A stretch of DNA of 64,000 bases from Dipteronia dyeriana (Eukaryota > Streptophyta > Magnoliopsida > Sapindales > Sapindaceae). The position numbers and the translations under genes were made by a program. A model generated the notes under the pieces. That model worked only from the letters and a program-made list of their open reading frames with translations. It was not told the origin of the DNA and did not search any database. The stretch's first letter is position 1; the number at the start of each line of letters is the position of its first letter. Location of the stretch: the NCBI GenBank assembly GCA_032871835.1, contig CM065299.1, forward strand, positions 96,362,652-96,426,651. The letters run 5' to 3'. Shown here piece by piece: positions 1-11,230 of this stretch.

Positions 1-640
1 TAAGATACTCAACCCAGAATATAATAATTCGACTCGATATATGAAGACGAAGACAATGTAGAAAACATGAGTTGAAAGTGTAGTATCTTTTGACTTTGAA
101 CTTGAAATCAATAGTATGAGTAACCGAAATGATCGAAACTCAATCAAGAATAATTTAAGACTAAATCCAAGTTCAATATCCATGTTATACAAACATATAC
201 ACACACAAACATAATTCACACTAGAATGCAAACTACATAGAGATAGTTTCCAATCATGCATATTCCAAAACATGTTAGTTCCAAACCAATGCATGAGCAT
301 TCATCTTAAAGTGTGTGAATGTGTTATACATGTCGCACAACGATGCAGGGACACATATGAATAAATTGTATGTGTGTGCCTATAAAGGTGCACAATGATG
401 CAGGGACACAAATATATGATATGTGTGTGTGTTCCTAAGCCTTGTAAGAGAAAGATAAGGTCTTAGTATACCTTTGTAGAAACAAATTGCATCCTTTCTC
501 TTTGAAGACTTAGAACTTGCTTTGACTTGTTTTTTCTTCTTCCTTGAAGCTTGAATCATCATGAACCTAAACAACTAAGTCATTACAAGTAAACATCATT
601 TTGATATGGAATTCATGCCAACACAAACTAAAACCTAACA
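1..640 (-). repeat. 3' LTR, 5' (U3) part, truncated by window edge
   Basis: It starts on the minus strand with TGTTAGG at 640, directly after the polypurine tract. It matches 5387-6025 almost base for base; differences include a few substitutions and one length change. The high identity of the two LTRs suggests a fairly recent insertion, although gag already has stops. Confidence 0.88.
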
Positions 641-660
641 ATCTCCCCCTTTGGCAAATT
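641..660 (-). other. Polypurine tract of the SIRE-like element, with two upstream look-alikes
   Basis: On the minus strand the bases just before the 3' LTR read AAAGGGGGAGAT, the expected plus-strand priming site. Two similar purine blocks next to CAAA/GCAT-type sequence occur upstream at about 908-918 and 1048-1058. Repeated polypurine-like blocks in the 3' untranslated region are a known habit of SIRE elements. Confidence 0.75.
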
Positions 661-1108
661 CCATGTCAAAACACCTATACATTTACTACAAATATAAAAA
701 TGAAGATAGGTCACAAAATCACTCCCTCACATTACAATGAGTAAGATTCCTATAACTAATCTTCACCAACTCTTGAACTTCATCTTGATCTTCTCTTGAA
801 GCAACCTACAAATCATCTCAAAGTACAATGCATATACAAGAGAAAAACAACAAATGGCAACATATAATATGGATAAGAATATACAATTAAGTCCACAAAT
901 ACATGTATCTCCCCCTCAATACATGCCAAATACAAGAATTCTTAACCAAATCTTAAGACTAATTATTACAAGCCATTGAATGTCCAAAAGTTCACAAAAA
1001 CAACATAAAAAGGAAACTAAGTAACTAGCAATTCATAACAACTCTTTCTCCCCATTTTTGACATGAAATGATGCCAAAATGTAAGAAACATACCATGAGA
1101 CTCAAATA

Positions 1109-3330
1109 CTAGCTACTAGATCCACCAAAGAAAGATGTGTGTGTAGTTGACCTAACATAATGCTTGAAAGGTGGTCTTGAACTTGTTGCAATACACTCCT
1201 CCAACTCTTTTATTCTAGCATCTTGTTTTTCAACTATAGCACTAAGCTCATCAACCTTCTTCTTCAAATGCAAAGCCCAATCCGGAAGAATGTTTATGCT
1301 AGTCTCTTGACAATCAACTTGTGAACTAAAAAGTCCAAAAGTATCACATGTCTTACCCTTATCCTTATATGACATGTATGACACACGTTTATCACTATAC
1401 TTTTCCAAGGGTTGTACCAACATATCATCTCCACTACTTTGAACACCACGACCTAAACACAAAGAAGTTATAAACCCCGGTAATGCAAGCTTCTTATCTC
1501 CTCTAGTTGAGAAAGCCGCATTATCCAGATAAAACATAAGCAAATCCCCAAGGTTTATAGGTTGATTAGTCACTAAGGCATATACTATTTTGATCTTGTC
1601 TTTATTCAACTCGGTTGAATTCGAAGATCCAATAATATTTGTGCAAATGAAAAGATGCCAAAATGCACTTGCCTTAGTTAAAAAAGAAGCATTGTCACAT
1701 GGAGTTCTACCCATGATATTAAGATTCTCAATGATATCAACATCTAGAAAGTTTGAATCAATATCACTAGATAGCCCAAGAAACTTGTTAATGTTTACCG
1801 GGTTAACTCTAAACACAACACCCCTAAAAGTGTGTAGGAAGTGGTGCTTCCAAGAGCTCCTCTTCAATACCAAGTCCTCTTCACCACTATGAGAGTTAAC
1901 AAGATTCCTAACACTAGACACACTAACCGAATCATTCACTAAATCCTTGATAGCCTCCTTAGCCGTGTCTATCTCTTCCATCAATTCTTGTTCTCTCTTC
2001 TTCAAAGAAAATATCACATTATCCTTCTCAAGGTTAACCATTTCAAGTTCTCTAAACTTCTTCATTATATCACCTTTTTCACCAAGAAGTATACGAGTAA
2101 CAACCACAAACTCATCTAGTTGCTTCTTGATCAAATCATCCTTCTCAACTACTTCTCTTTGAGCTTTGTCTCTAGCTTCTTCAAGCTTTTCTATCTTTTT
2201 CAACAACTCAAGATTAGTAGGAATGGAACTAGAGCATCCATCATGATTTGGATCAAGGTTCTTGTTCAAAGATATTATACTACCAACATCTAGTGAAGAA
2301 TGAGAAGTCGTTATAGCTATAAAGTTGCTCATCAACTCTTCATCACTTGAAGACTCACTACTAGAGCTCTCATTGTCACTAGAATTATCATCACTCCAAG
2401 TAGCCGCCAACACTTTGCCTTTCTTGTCTTTCTTAGATGGCTTCTTGGTGCACTTACTAGCAAAGTGACCAAAACCTTGACAATTATAGCATTGAACCTC
2501 TTTCTTGTTCATGGCTTGACTATTCTTCACAATCCTTGGAGATGATGTTTTCTTGACTCCTTTTTCCTTAGAAGACTTGCCTTTAGTTTTGGCATTCTTC
2601 TTTAGAAACTTCTTGAACCTTCTAACCAAGAGTGCCATATCTTCATTTTCATCATCACTCTCCTCCTCAATAGCATTGAGAGCAATTCCCTTACTCTTGA
2701 TCTTTGGTTTCAATCACATCTCATAAGTTTAGAGAGACCCAAGCAACTCATCGATGTTCATACTATCCACATCCTTGCTTTCCTCAATGGCCGTCACCTT
2801 TGATTTAAATCTCTTAGGAAGAGACCTAAGGATTTTCCAATTTAAACGCTCTTTTGAGATAGGTATTCCAAGTGCTTGACATTGGTTAGCAATATTAAGA
2901 AGCTGGAATTTGAAGTCTTCGAACTTTTCTTCCTCACCCATACTTAAACCTTCAAATTGTGATGCCAACATTTGAAGCCTCGATTTCTTCACTGCTAAGG
3001 TTCCTTCATTAGTGACTTGGAGAGTATCCCAAGCTTCCTTTGCGGATTCAAGATTTTAGATGTAGGAGAATTGTTGCCCATCAACTCCTCCAAAGATGGC
3101 ATTCATAGCACGATGGTGCCATTTTGCAACCTCAAACTCATTTGTTGTCCATTCACTTCTTGGCTTGAGTATCATGGTTCCATCCTCTAAAACCTTGGTA
3201 GGAGGAATATAACCTTCTTCCACTACCATCCAAGCCCTTTCATCAATAGAGCGGATGTAGGCTTTCATCCTCAACTTCCAATAGTGCCACGAAGTAATGG
3301 TGGCCTAGTATTTGAGGCTCCTTCCGCCAT
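1109..3330 (-). pseudogene. gag fused to plant envelope-like/putative transposon domain
   Basis: The single gene of the pol-less element. The ATG at 3330 opens a SIRE-type gag N-terminus. One base is lost near 3280, and in-frame stops lie near 3056, 2723 and 2712; after the last stop 534 codons are open. In that open part (numbered from 2713): zinc knuckle C75-x2-C78-x4-H83-x4-C88, an acidic serine-rich stretch at 105-127, a long charged coiled coil at about 165-260, and then at 295-425 a region resembling the plant 'putative transposon protein' (PF20167-like, often annotated envelope-like in SIRE/Athila elements), with WHLFICTN and LPGFITSLC-type segments. A short C-terminal coiled coil is at about 478-512. 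Capsid/nucleocapsid function is known for the first half; the role of the second half is unknown. The fusion is my reading and needs a profile search. Confidence 0.7.
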
Positions 3331-3420
3331 TACATCATCTTTTAAACCCATGACTTCAAACGCCTTACAAAAACCGTGAAAGTATCACCTCGGACTCACA
3401 CTAAGTGCAGTCTAGTATCC

Positions 3421-3433
3421 TGCCCTGATACCA
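3421..3433 (-). other. Primer-binding site (initiator Met-tRNA type)
   Basis: The minus strand reads TGGTATCAGGGCA from 3433 downwards, two bases inside the 5' LTR end at 3436. It matches the usual plant copia site TGGTATCAGAGC except near its end, and fixes the LTR boundary. Confidence 0.85.
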
Positions 3434-3889
3434 ATTGAAAATACAATCACGGTTAAATGCTCAAGGCTAACCTAGAGGGGGGTGAATAGGTTAGGCACCT
3501 TGTTCGACTCCCTTAGAAACAAACAAAAGTTTATCCCTCTAGATTGCTTGTATCATAATATATATATTAATTAAAGACAATTAATCAATATATAAACACA
3601 AGTAAAGTGTGATACGAACAAGTAATTGTAACAAATACACAATCTATATTATAAAGAGGAAGTCAACATACATAAAGAGTTCTATCCACAATAAAAATAT
3701 TAGAGAGATACAGATGGAGAAAAGCTGACACAAGATATAACGTGGTAAACCTCCGAAGAGAAAACATCTACGGGCTAGCAGCCACCGGTAAACAAAATCC
3801 ACCAGTAGATAAGACAAGTACAATCTCTCAAGTGACCTCTTCACCTAGAAACTACCCTCCTATCCTACTCTAGAAGTTGTCACCTTATG

Positions 3890-4195
3890 CTCAACAATCC
3901 GAGGCTTCACACCTCTTGTCAAGACTTCCTTGCTCACCTTATCCAGATCTTCCCAACCCAAGGCACGACTTCTTGCTCAACTATCTGAGTCTTTCCGACT
4001 CTAGTCAAGACTTCCTTGCTCACCTATCCGAGTTCTCCCAACTCTAGGTAAGAGTTCTTGCTCAACTATCCAAGGCTTTACACCTCTAGCCAAGACTTCC
4101 TTGCTCGACAATCCGAGGCTTCACACCTCTTGCCAAGACTTCTTGCTCAACACCATAGGTCTCACACCTATTGTCAATACTTCCTTCTCACAAGG
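3890..4195 (-). repeat. Minisatellite in LTR R-U5, unit about 42-45 bp, about 7 copies
   Basis: Repeated variants of 'atccgaggcttcacacctct' followed by 'caagacttccttgctc' begin near 3890, 3943, 3986, 4029, 4066, 4108 and 4150. Copies diverge strongly in the middle. It lies downstream of the TATA box and so would be within the transcript leader. Confidence 0.8.
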
Positions 4196-5111
4196 CATCT
4201 AGGTGATCATGAATGCAAAACGCAAACAAGCACGCAACATAGAATGCTATGATCAAAACATCCTATGAAAAATACTAGACATGAGCATGAATGCACAAAT
4301 CACATGTAGTCTAGTTCATCATGCATGAGTAGTCAATCTATATTATGTAAGATATGATCAACATTAATCACAAACTAGATTCATGCATATATCTAAACTT
4401 GAATCACAAGATATGATCAACAAATCACAAGATCAAATTTAAATCACAAAAACCTAAAACATGCTAAAATCATATGACAATGTCAAATAGATCTAAGCAT
4501 AAGTTCTAGAGCATATTCATAATCATAGATTCAACAAATCACACGAATAGCTCAAAAGAACATAAGCAAATTTATTATGTGGGAATAGAGCCTAATACAT
4601 GTGATGAACTATTTTTCACAAAAGCAATCAATCAAAGATCACAAAATAGTCCTAGAATCAAAGCTAGCACAATACAATCCCAAACATGTGATAACATAGG
4701 CAAAATCAAAACCTAACTCAACATGAATGATTTCAATTGAAATTCAACCTAGCTTTGAAAGTGTTCAAAACATAAATCAAAACACTCACAATATACAAAT
4801 ATATGTAGGAGAAGAAAATCCAAGGCAATTGACCAAGTTTTAAAAGAAAACTTAGAGAGAAAATCAATACCTTAGTTGATCTAGGTGCATTCCCGTTTTT
4901 GTATGATTAGACACCAAAAACAGCAGAAAAATTAACTCAAACCTTCAGAGAAAAGATGGAGGATGAATAGATGAAGACTCTCAACTTCGAATCACTCAAA
5001 TTGGAGTTCAAATTAAAAAGTTATGGTGTTTGGAATGTGATAAAATTTAAAGAGAAAATTCTGTACACTTGATTGAATTTCTTCTTGGAATGAAATGTGA
5101 GAGGGAAAGAG

Positions 5112-5119
5112 TTTATAAA
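5112..5119 (-). promoter_or_regulatory. TATA box of the SIRE-like LTR
   Basis: The minus strand reads TTTATAAA in a CT-rich setting. It is the best core-promoter candidate in the LTR and sits 66 bp downstream of the GC-rich hairpins, the same geometry as in the two other SIRE LTRs of the window. Confidence 0.55.
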
Positions 5120-5184
5120 GGAGTGGGAGACTTGGACATGTGAAATGACCAAGAGGGGAAAAATGAAGCCAAGCAAGCTTGCTT

Positions 5185-5252
5185 CCCGAGATGGCACGTG
5201 GGCATCTCGGGGCATCAAGCCTTCTGACCCGAGATGGCCATGCGCCATCTCG
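5185..5252. repeat. Two GC-rich hairpins in U3
   Basis: CCCGAGATG (5185-5193) pairs with CATCTCGGG (5203-5211); CGAGATGG (5230-5237) pairs exactly with CCATCTCG (5245-5252). They stand out in AT-rich DNA and are variants of one motif, CGAGATGG. Confidence 0.75.
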
Positions 5253-6025
5253 AGAAAGAAGACAATGCTTGCTTCTTTCTCCTTCGACCCTCCTTGGCGT
5301 TCTTCAACCGTTCTCCAGCCTCCGAACTCGGAATTTGAATCCATTTATGGATTACAAAATATAAGTCTCACAGGGACATGGATATATAAGATACTCAACC
5401 CAGAATATAATAATTAGACTCGATATATGAAGACGAAGACAATATATGAAATATGAGTTGAAAGTGTAGTATCTTTTGAATTTGAACTTGAAATCAATAG
5501 TATGAGTAACCAAATGACCGGAACTCAATCAAGAATAATTTAATAATAAATCCAAGTTCAATACCCATGTTATACAAATGTATACACACACAAACATAAT
5601 TCACACTAGAATGCAAACTACATAGAGATAGTTTCCAATCATGCATATTCCAAAACATGTTATTTCCAAACCAATGCATGAGCATTCATCTTAAAGTGTG
5701 TGAATGTGTTATACATGGTGCACAATGATACAGGGACACATATGAATGAATTGTATGTGTGTGCCTATAAAGGAGCACAACGATGCAGGGACATAAATAT
5801 ATGATATGTGTGTGTATGCCTAAGCCTTGTAAGAGAAAGATAAGGTCTTAGTATACCTTTGTAAAAACAAATTGCATCCTTTCTCTTTGAAGACTTAGAA
5901 CTTGCTTTGACTTATTGTTTCTTCTTCCTTGAAGCTTGAATCATTATGAACCTAAACAACTAAGTCATTACAAGTAAACATCATTTTGATATGGAATTCA
6001 TGCCAACATAAACTAAAACCTAACA

Positions 6026-6369
6026 AAGGTGTTGAGATGTTGTTGATTACATCGCCCTGCTTCTACGGGGTCGTAAGGTACCTTGACCTAGAGGACCTCG
6101 ATACCTTGCTACGTAGACCCGGATTTGGACCCTGCTTGAAGGTTGGAAGGTGGAAATTTCTTCTTTGGTCCATAGCCAAATTTTGCTATTAACACCAATA
6201 TTCTCCTTTCTAGTCTAGAGACACCTCAATTTTATGTTCCCTAAGAAAAAACATATAGGAAAATGAAGTTGAAATTACCAAAATATGAACCTAAAATTCT
6301 CTTATTTCCTGATCCTATTGGTATCGAAAATGCTTCGATCACCTCTTGGACGAAGAAAATTACGGTAAC
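6026..6369. other. Unassigned spacer
   Basis: Sequence between the SIRE LTR and a pararetrovirus fragment. The left 170 bp is GC-richer and has a 68-codon open frame (5986-6192) that partly lies in the LTR and resembles nothing I recognise. No RNA gene or promoter is evident. Confidence 0.4.
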
Positions 6370-6596
6370 CTAGATATGAATTTTTCTTTCCAATAGAATT
6401 TTACATTATCAGCTCTTTGGATGACTCTGGTCAAAAATATATCTTTGTACCATTTGAAATCACTAAGTTTTTTTCATTTAAGATTTTTTAGTTTTGAAAA
6501 TTCCTTGCCTTGGAGCCTGGTAGGATTCCCAACAAAATTTTTTAATATGGTGTAACATAGGACATCTATGCCATCTGACTAGGACGTGGTAGTAAT
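6370..6596 (-). pseudogene. Endogenous caulimovirid coat-protein fragment
   Basis: The minus-strand translation contains a FKWYKDIFLTRV-like segment followed by a YWKEKFI segment. The same stretch, at DNA level too, is found at 37684-37830 in the longer pararetrovirus copy. It belongs to the conserved coat-protein region of caulimovirids. It is a relic of roughly 70 codons with breaks; the copia-type LTR at 6597 cuts it on the right. No function is expected. Confidence 0.65.
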
Positions 6597-8125
6597 TGTT
6601 AGGATTATGCTCGATAGCAAGAGTGTAATATTGTAATTAACAATATTTTCCTATGAATAAAGTGATTTCTAGTTTAACAAATCTTATAGCATTTATAGTT
6701 TAATTATTATAATTGTCAAAAGTAAATAATCATAAGGTCAAAAGACTACGAGAAAAGAAGAATTATTCATACATCTAGATATGTATGAGGTAGACACAAT
6801 TCTTTAGTTAGTCTTGAATAATATTCACAATTTAAGATAGAAGGTTGGGCGCATTTATCTTGTCAAAGTTGTAGATTTTTTTGCTAGCATTTGAGTGGGA
6901 TCAAATGTGTTATGATGAATCTAAAATCATCAAAGTGTGGTGTCTTTGGGCAAAAGAATCTAGTGCACTGGGTGCATTGAATAGGATCAAAATGAAATAC
7001 TTTATCTAGAACTGTCAATGGATAAAAGTTTTCATTTGAAGACAATCGGAGAGTCTATCTTAATCCTGAGATAAATGGTGGACTTATGGTTACAAGTGTT
7101 ATCATTTGAGCTATCAATGAGTACGATTATATAGCATAGTCTATCCTCGATAGTTTGGTGGTATTCACTTGTTAATCGATAGAGAACTTCATTTATAGAT
7201 ATGGATATCGTGGCTCCATTTATTGAATGAGAGTAGAATACCATCATATGGATGTTTTGAGGTATTGGATATTAAATCTTAACGTTAAGTTTTCAATAGT
7301 GTCTATTGAAACATGGCTTCTGGATAAGTCAAAATATCCAAGTTCAAAATGTGGTCATATGAGTAAATATGGTAACTTGGAGAGCTATAGGGGGTCTATG
7401 AGCTCTTGGCGATTACTTGTATTCTTCATGAGGATACACTTTCTCCAATAAGGTTGTCTAGGGTACGAATGAGTAACATCAACTTATTCTATCTTTATTT
7501 AAGAGTTCAATTTTAGTTCTTTAGTGGAATGAACTAAAATTAAATAGATCGGACCTAAGTGAATCATTTGTTGATTGTGATTGGGTTGTGTCTATTGGAG
7601 CATAGCCCACCAAGATCCCCAATCCACACAAACTTGCATGGATCACTTGATATATTCTACCGGACCAATAGGGGTCCATCTAGAATTGTAATAAGGCATG
7701 TGAACTTGTTTCTTTTTATAAGAATAGGTCTAGTTCACATGTGGAATTTTTATTAAGGTCCAATGGATTTAATAAAATAAAAAAAATAATATATGGCCCT
7801 TACATATATGGTATGGGCGGCAAAGGCTATTAAGAATAGCATAAATATATTATTTTTATTTTATTATTTAATTAAATGGAAATTAATTAATTTGTTAATT
7901 AATTAATTATTTAATTAAAAGTCAAAATCTTTTTCCTGGTAGGAGATGGTCTCCTAAAACTATACTATTGTTGGTAGTATAGTTAATGTTAAAGACTATA
8001 TTTGATAAGTAGATAAATAAAAGGAATTATTTATCTAATCAGATTAGGAAGTCTTTAATATGGTTACAAATACATTATTGAGTTGGATTAGGAGTCTTGG
8101 TGAATGAAAGAATTCTTATTGGAAA

Positions 8126-8412
8126 ATGATTCTTGGTCACCAAGTAAAACTACTTAGTGGTAGAATTCTTCTTTGAAAAGGATTCATAACCACCAAGTTT
8201 ATCTACCTAAGGATAGGATTCTTATCCATCAAGTAATCCTTCTTAGGAAAGAATAAACTCTCCTAATCTAAATCAAAGAGTAAAATTCGGCCAACAACAT
8301 ATGGTTATAGGAGAAGTTAGATTTCCTTTTAGATAAGGACTCTTAACTACCAAATAAATCCACCTAAGGAAAGGATTCTTGACAACCAAGCAAATCCTTC
8401 TTAGGAAAGGAT
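8126..8412 (+). repeat. U3 repeat cluster, about 37 bp units, five copies
   Basis: Variants of 'gattcttgacaaccaag' plus 'aatccttcttaggaaag' start near 8126, 8180, 8217, 8338 and 8374. The first three and last two are separated by about 90 bp. They end just before the TATA box, so they are candidate enhancer repeats. Confidence 0.65.
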
Positions 8413-8420
8413 TTATCATC

Positions 8421-8430
8421 CTATATATAT
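8421..8430 (+). promoter_or_regulatory. TATA box of copia-B LTR
   Basis: CTATATATAT follows the U3 repeat cluster and lies about 640 bp before the LTR end, which would give a long R-U5 leader. It is a sequence-only call. Confidence 0.45.
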
Positions 8431-9068
8431 GTGCAAGAGAATTTCGGTCATGACTAAGGCAACTAGAGGTGAATTTCGGCCAAGCTAATTTTTCTAAGAG
8501 AAGAATTTGGTCATCATAAGAATTTTGAGGGAGAAAAATCTGATTTTACTCTAGATAAAATTTGATCATCTCTAAGCATTAGTGTGGGAATTCTGCAAAG
8601 TAAAGAAAAAAGGGGAACGTTTTTGTAATCGATAGTATACTAATATCCTTTACATCAAAAGGGTTTTGTGTACAACATCGAATCAAGGTTCACGCGAGTT
8701 TCAATCAAATTGATTGATAATTCGCAAGTGACCGGACGTTCTTGGATTTTTCTCTTAGAGGATATTTGTAACTAACAAAGAAAATATTTTTGCTTTGTCT
8801 CCATCCTTAGGAATACAATTTAAAGAAAGGAAGCCCACACACCAAGGTGATTCACGTTCGTGATTAGATTGGATTGGAAGATCTTGCAGAATAAATTCGG
8901 TACTTGTTCAATCGCCACGAATAAATGGTATGATACTTTTATATATGTCAATTAATCTAGGGTTAAGGTTTTCGTTGCGTAAAGGGAAAAAATTTTATTT
9001 ATACGCAAACCCTAATTTTGTTTTTATCACGCTTCCGTTGCGTTTTGAACTCGTTTTTTCCCTTCAAT

Positions 9069-9080
9069 TGGTATCAAAGT
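9069..9080 (+). other. Primer-binding site of copia-B
   Basis: TGGTATCAAAGT two bases after the LTR end, complementary to the 3' end of initiator Met-tRNA over its first eight bases. Confidence 0.75.
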
Positions 9081-9204
9081 TAAGTTGTACCCTTGATTAA
9101 TTGATGTATGTGTTCGTGAATCTTTCTTTTATTGTATATATGCATGTTTTAGAAAGAGATGGCACTCTAGGTATTCACATATATATATTAACGTTGGAAT
9201 GTAT

Positions 9205-9206
<2 letters not shown>

Positions 9207-9260
<54 letters not shown>
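9207..9260. repeat. (AT)27 microsatellite in the copia-B leader
   Basis: Uninterrupted AT repeats of about 54 bp downstream of the primer-binding site. The predicted open frame across it (9101-9313) is an artefact of the repeat. Confidence 0.9.
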
Positions 9261-9263
<3 letters not shown>

Positions 9264-9529
9264 TTATATGTGGTTTGTTATTGCTCAATTTTGGTTATAG
9301 AATTTCAATTTAATTTTGTTTTGGGATTGTAACAAGAAGATTGGTCTATCATCGCCATAATTTCCTTCTTGGTAGTTGCAAAGTTTTTTTTTATTTTGTT
9401 ATTATAATAAAAAAAACTGCAATATTTTATTATTTAAATTCTTCTGTAATACATAAAAGTTTCGAAAACTCGAAGGTTTGAAGAATTAGGAGCAACCGGA
9501 ACAAGTTTGGGACAGTGTGAGCCGTAACA

Positions 9530-9690
9530 ACGAACATGCGTGCGAAGAGCGCGCAGCCACGTTTGTTATGGCATGGGCTCCGCACGGCAGCCCTTTTGGT
9601 AGCCATGGGCTGCGCATGGCAGCCCTTTATGGGTTTGTGGCATGCGCACGCCCATGGGTAAGGGCGAGGGGTGCGCACGCCCATGGGAGG
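9530..9690. repeat. GC-rich palindromic repeats in the copia-B leader
   Basis: An island of GC in AT-rich DNA with repeats of GCATGGGCT/GGCAGCCCTT and two exact copies of TGCGCACGCCCATGGG (9643-9658, 9672-9687). TGCGCA and CCATGG are palindromes. It lies after the primer-binding site, unlike the SIRE arrays, which lie in U3. Confidence 0.7.
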
Positions 9691-10472
9691 TAGCCGAGGG
9701 AGTCCGAACGACGAAGGTCACGTGAAGACTTGTTCACCAAGAAAGGAGTTCTTGTATTCCAAGATATATGTAATTTACTTGTTTTTCTAGGATGGACAGA
9801 AATTGTAGCAATTTATATTTTTGTAGATATTGCAATGTTTGTCATTGTTTGATAACATGTCATATAGAATAGGAGTGCCACTCATATATCTCTTTTGGTA
9901 TGAACATGCATTGAATGGTTTAAGTATCTAAATTGGCATCTAGATAACTTGGTAAATCATTCTTTGGAATTCGATCACACACCTTAAACAATTGAGTGGG
10001 AGAAGGTGTTTTGGAACACCTACGGCCTCCAAGTTTAGTTGAGCTTTATGTTTCGTGAATAACCTTCCAAGAGGTATTCATGAATGGAATTTAGCAAGAT
10101 ACTTCCTTACAATGATAGACTAGATGATTAGCCCAAACGATATCTACTCCCAAAGGAGGGATACTCATGAGGGATTATATTGAAGGTCGATAACTTGGTA
10201 ACACACTCGATGTGAGTTTATTAATATTCTCCCAAGAGCTCTTGTTAATAAAATCACAAGGCTAAAATTGAAAACGTTTTATGTTAACAATTAGGTGGGA
10301 CCTAGTCCAACTATTAAATATTGTGAACTCCCAAAGGAAGCATGACATTTATGGGTGTTGGATCACCGTTGAATTTTTATAGTTGAATTATTTCATTTAA
10401 TTCAAGATAAATATTCAAAAGTGTTATATCATGATTATTTACTTATATATTTTTTGTTAATATAAAGAAATC
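9691..10472 (+). other. Leader DNA before gag, nothing recognised
   Basis: About 780 bp of AT-rich sequence between the GC island and the gag ATG. No long open frame, repeat or promoter was seen. Confidence 0.5.
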
Positions 10473-11230
10473 ATGACCCCATCCCTAATCAAATTCCTAA
10501 AATATAATACTTTAACTAATGATAATTATGTCACATGGAAAAGGGAATATTGGGTTGTTGTTGCAAACTGAAAAGTATAAGTTCATTCTGTATATTCTTT
10601 AACCACCAAACTAATGAATCTAACTCAGGAAGCAAAGATATGAGTATCAGTAGTGGAAGTCTTCAAATGAGATGGCTAAATGTACGTTACATTATGGCCA
10701 TCATCTCCGATGTGTTGCAACAGCAACATAAAAGAATGGAGATTGTTGATGATATAATGATGTCTCTAGAGGAGATGTTTTCTATGAGGTCTATGATGAC
10801 TAAGAGAGAGGCAGTGACTGCTTTCATGAATCTTAGGATGAAACCTGGACAGGCTTTGAAAGTCATAGCACATCTCAACATTGTTGAACTGAATGGTGCT
10901 AAGATAGATGGTGAGACCAAAATTGACATGATTGTCAACTCACTATCAGATTCCTTTGATCAATTCAAGTTGGACTACACCTTGAATAATAAGGAATGAA
11001 CCTTGCAAAGCCTGATGCAAGATATTCAAAGCACGGAAAAAATCCTTATGAAAGGCAAGGGTCAAGAGATTCATATTCTTGGTAAGTTGCTACTGTTAAA
11101 GACCTGTAAGAAAGTCAAGAGACAACAGAAGAAAAATCAACTTGAGACTTCTTAGAAGGAGACCAAGAAAGTAACCAAGATCAAAGGAAAGTGTTTCTTT
11201 TGTGGTGAAAAGGGTCAAAGGAATAGACTG
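10473..11230 (+). pseudogene. copia-B gag (broken)
   Basis: The ATG at 10473 begins a typical copia gag start, with a LTNDNYVTWKREYW segment at residues 12-25. Stops and frame changes follow within 40 codons; the UBN2-type gag body is readable at 10535-10999 in another frame (MMTKREAVTAFMNLRMKPG and an LNGAKIDGETKIDMIVNSL segment). At 11191-11230 there is the first half of a zinc knuckle, CFFCGEKG, but its His/Cys end is lost where the sequence jumps into the protease/pre-integrase region. It would have made the capsid/nucleocapsid precursor; now non-functional. Confidence 0.75.

Larger units (their letters stand above)
1..6025 (-). mobile_element. SIRE-like Ty1/copia element without pol (TR-GAG type)
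   Basis: A minus-strand LTR retrotransposon that runs off the left edge of the window. Positions 1-640 and 5387-6025 are near-identical direct repeats and mark the two LTRs. Between them lie a primer-binding site next to the 5' LTR, one gag-type gene and a polypurine tract next to the 3' LTR. There is no trace of protease, integrase, RT or RNase H in the 2.8 kb interior. The U5 end has the 'cctagagggggtgaatagg' type motif shared with the SIRE LTRs at 48700 and 61716. The layout fits the non-autonomous TR-GAG class; replication would need a partner SIRE element supplying pol. Target duplication cannot be checked because the left end is outside the window. Confidence 0.85.
3436..6025 (-). repeat. 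5' LTR of the SIRE-like element (2590 bp)
   Basis: Bounded on the minus strand by TGTTAGG at 6025 and TTTTCA at 3436, beside the primer-binding site. It includes a TATA box at 5112-5119, so U3 runs from about 6025 to 5085 and R-U5 from there to 3436. U3 holds two GC-rich hairpins just upstream of the TATA box; R-U5 contains a 42-45 bp minisatellite. The size is within the large end of SIRE LTRs. Confidence 0.85.
6597..9066 (+). repeat. 5' LTR of copia-B (2470 bp)
   Basis: Begins TGTTAGGATT at 6597 and ends CCTTCA at 9066, followed after two bases by TGGTATCAAAG. A TATA box lies at 8421-8430 and a short repeat cluster directly upstream. There is no second copy in the window to confirm the ends, so boundaries rest on TG/CA termini and the primer-binding site. 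Confidence 0.7.

Noticed and set aside
1590..2162. Plus-strand open frames 1590-1892 and 1947-2162
   Set aside because: They are shadows of the minus-strand gag-fusion gene and show no domain.
9101..9313. A 70-codon frame with poly-Ile-Tyr
   Set aside because: Product of the (AT)27 repeat in a retrotransposon leader.
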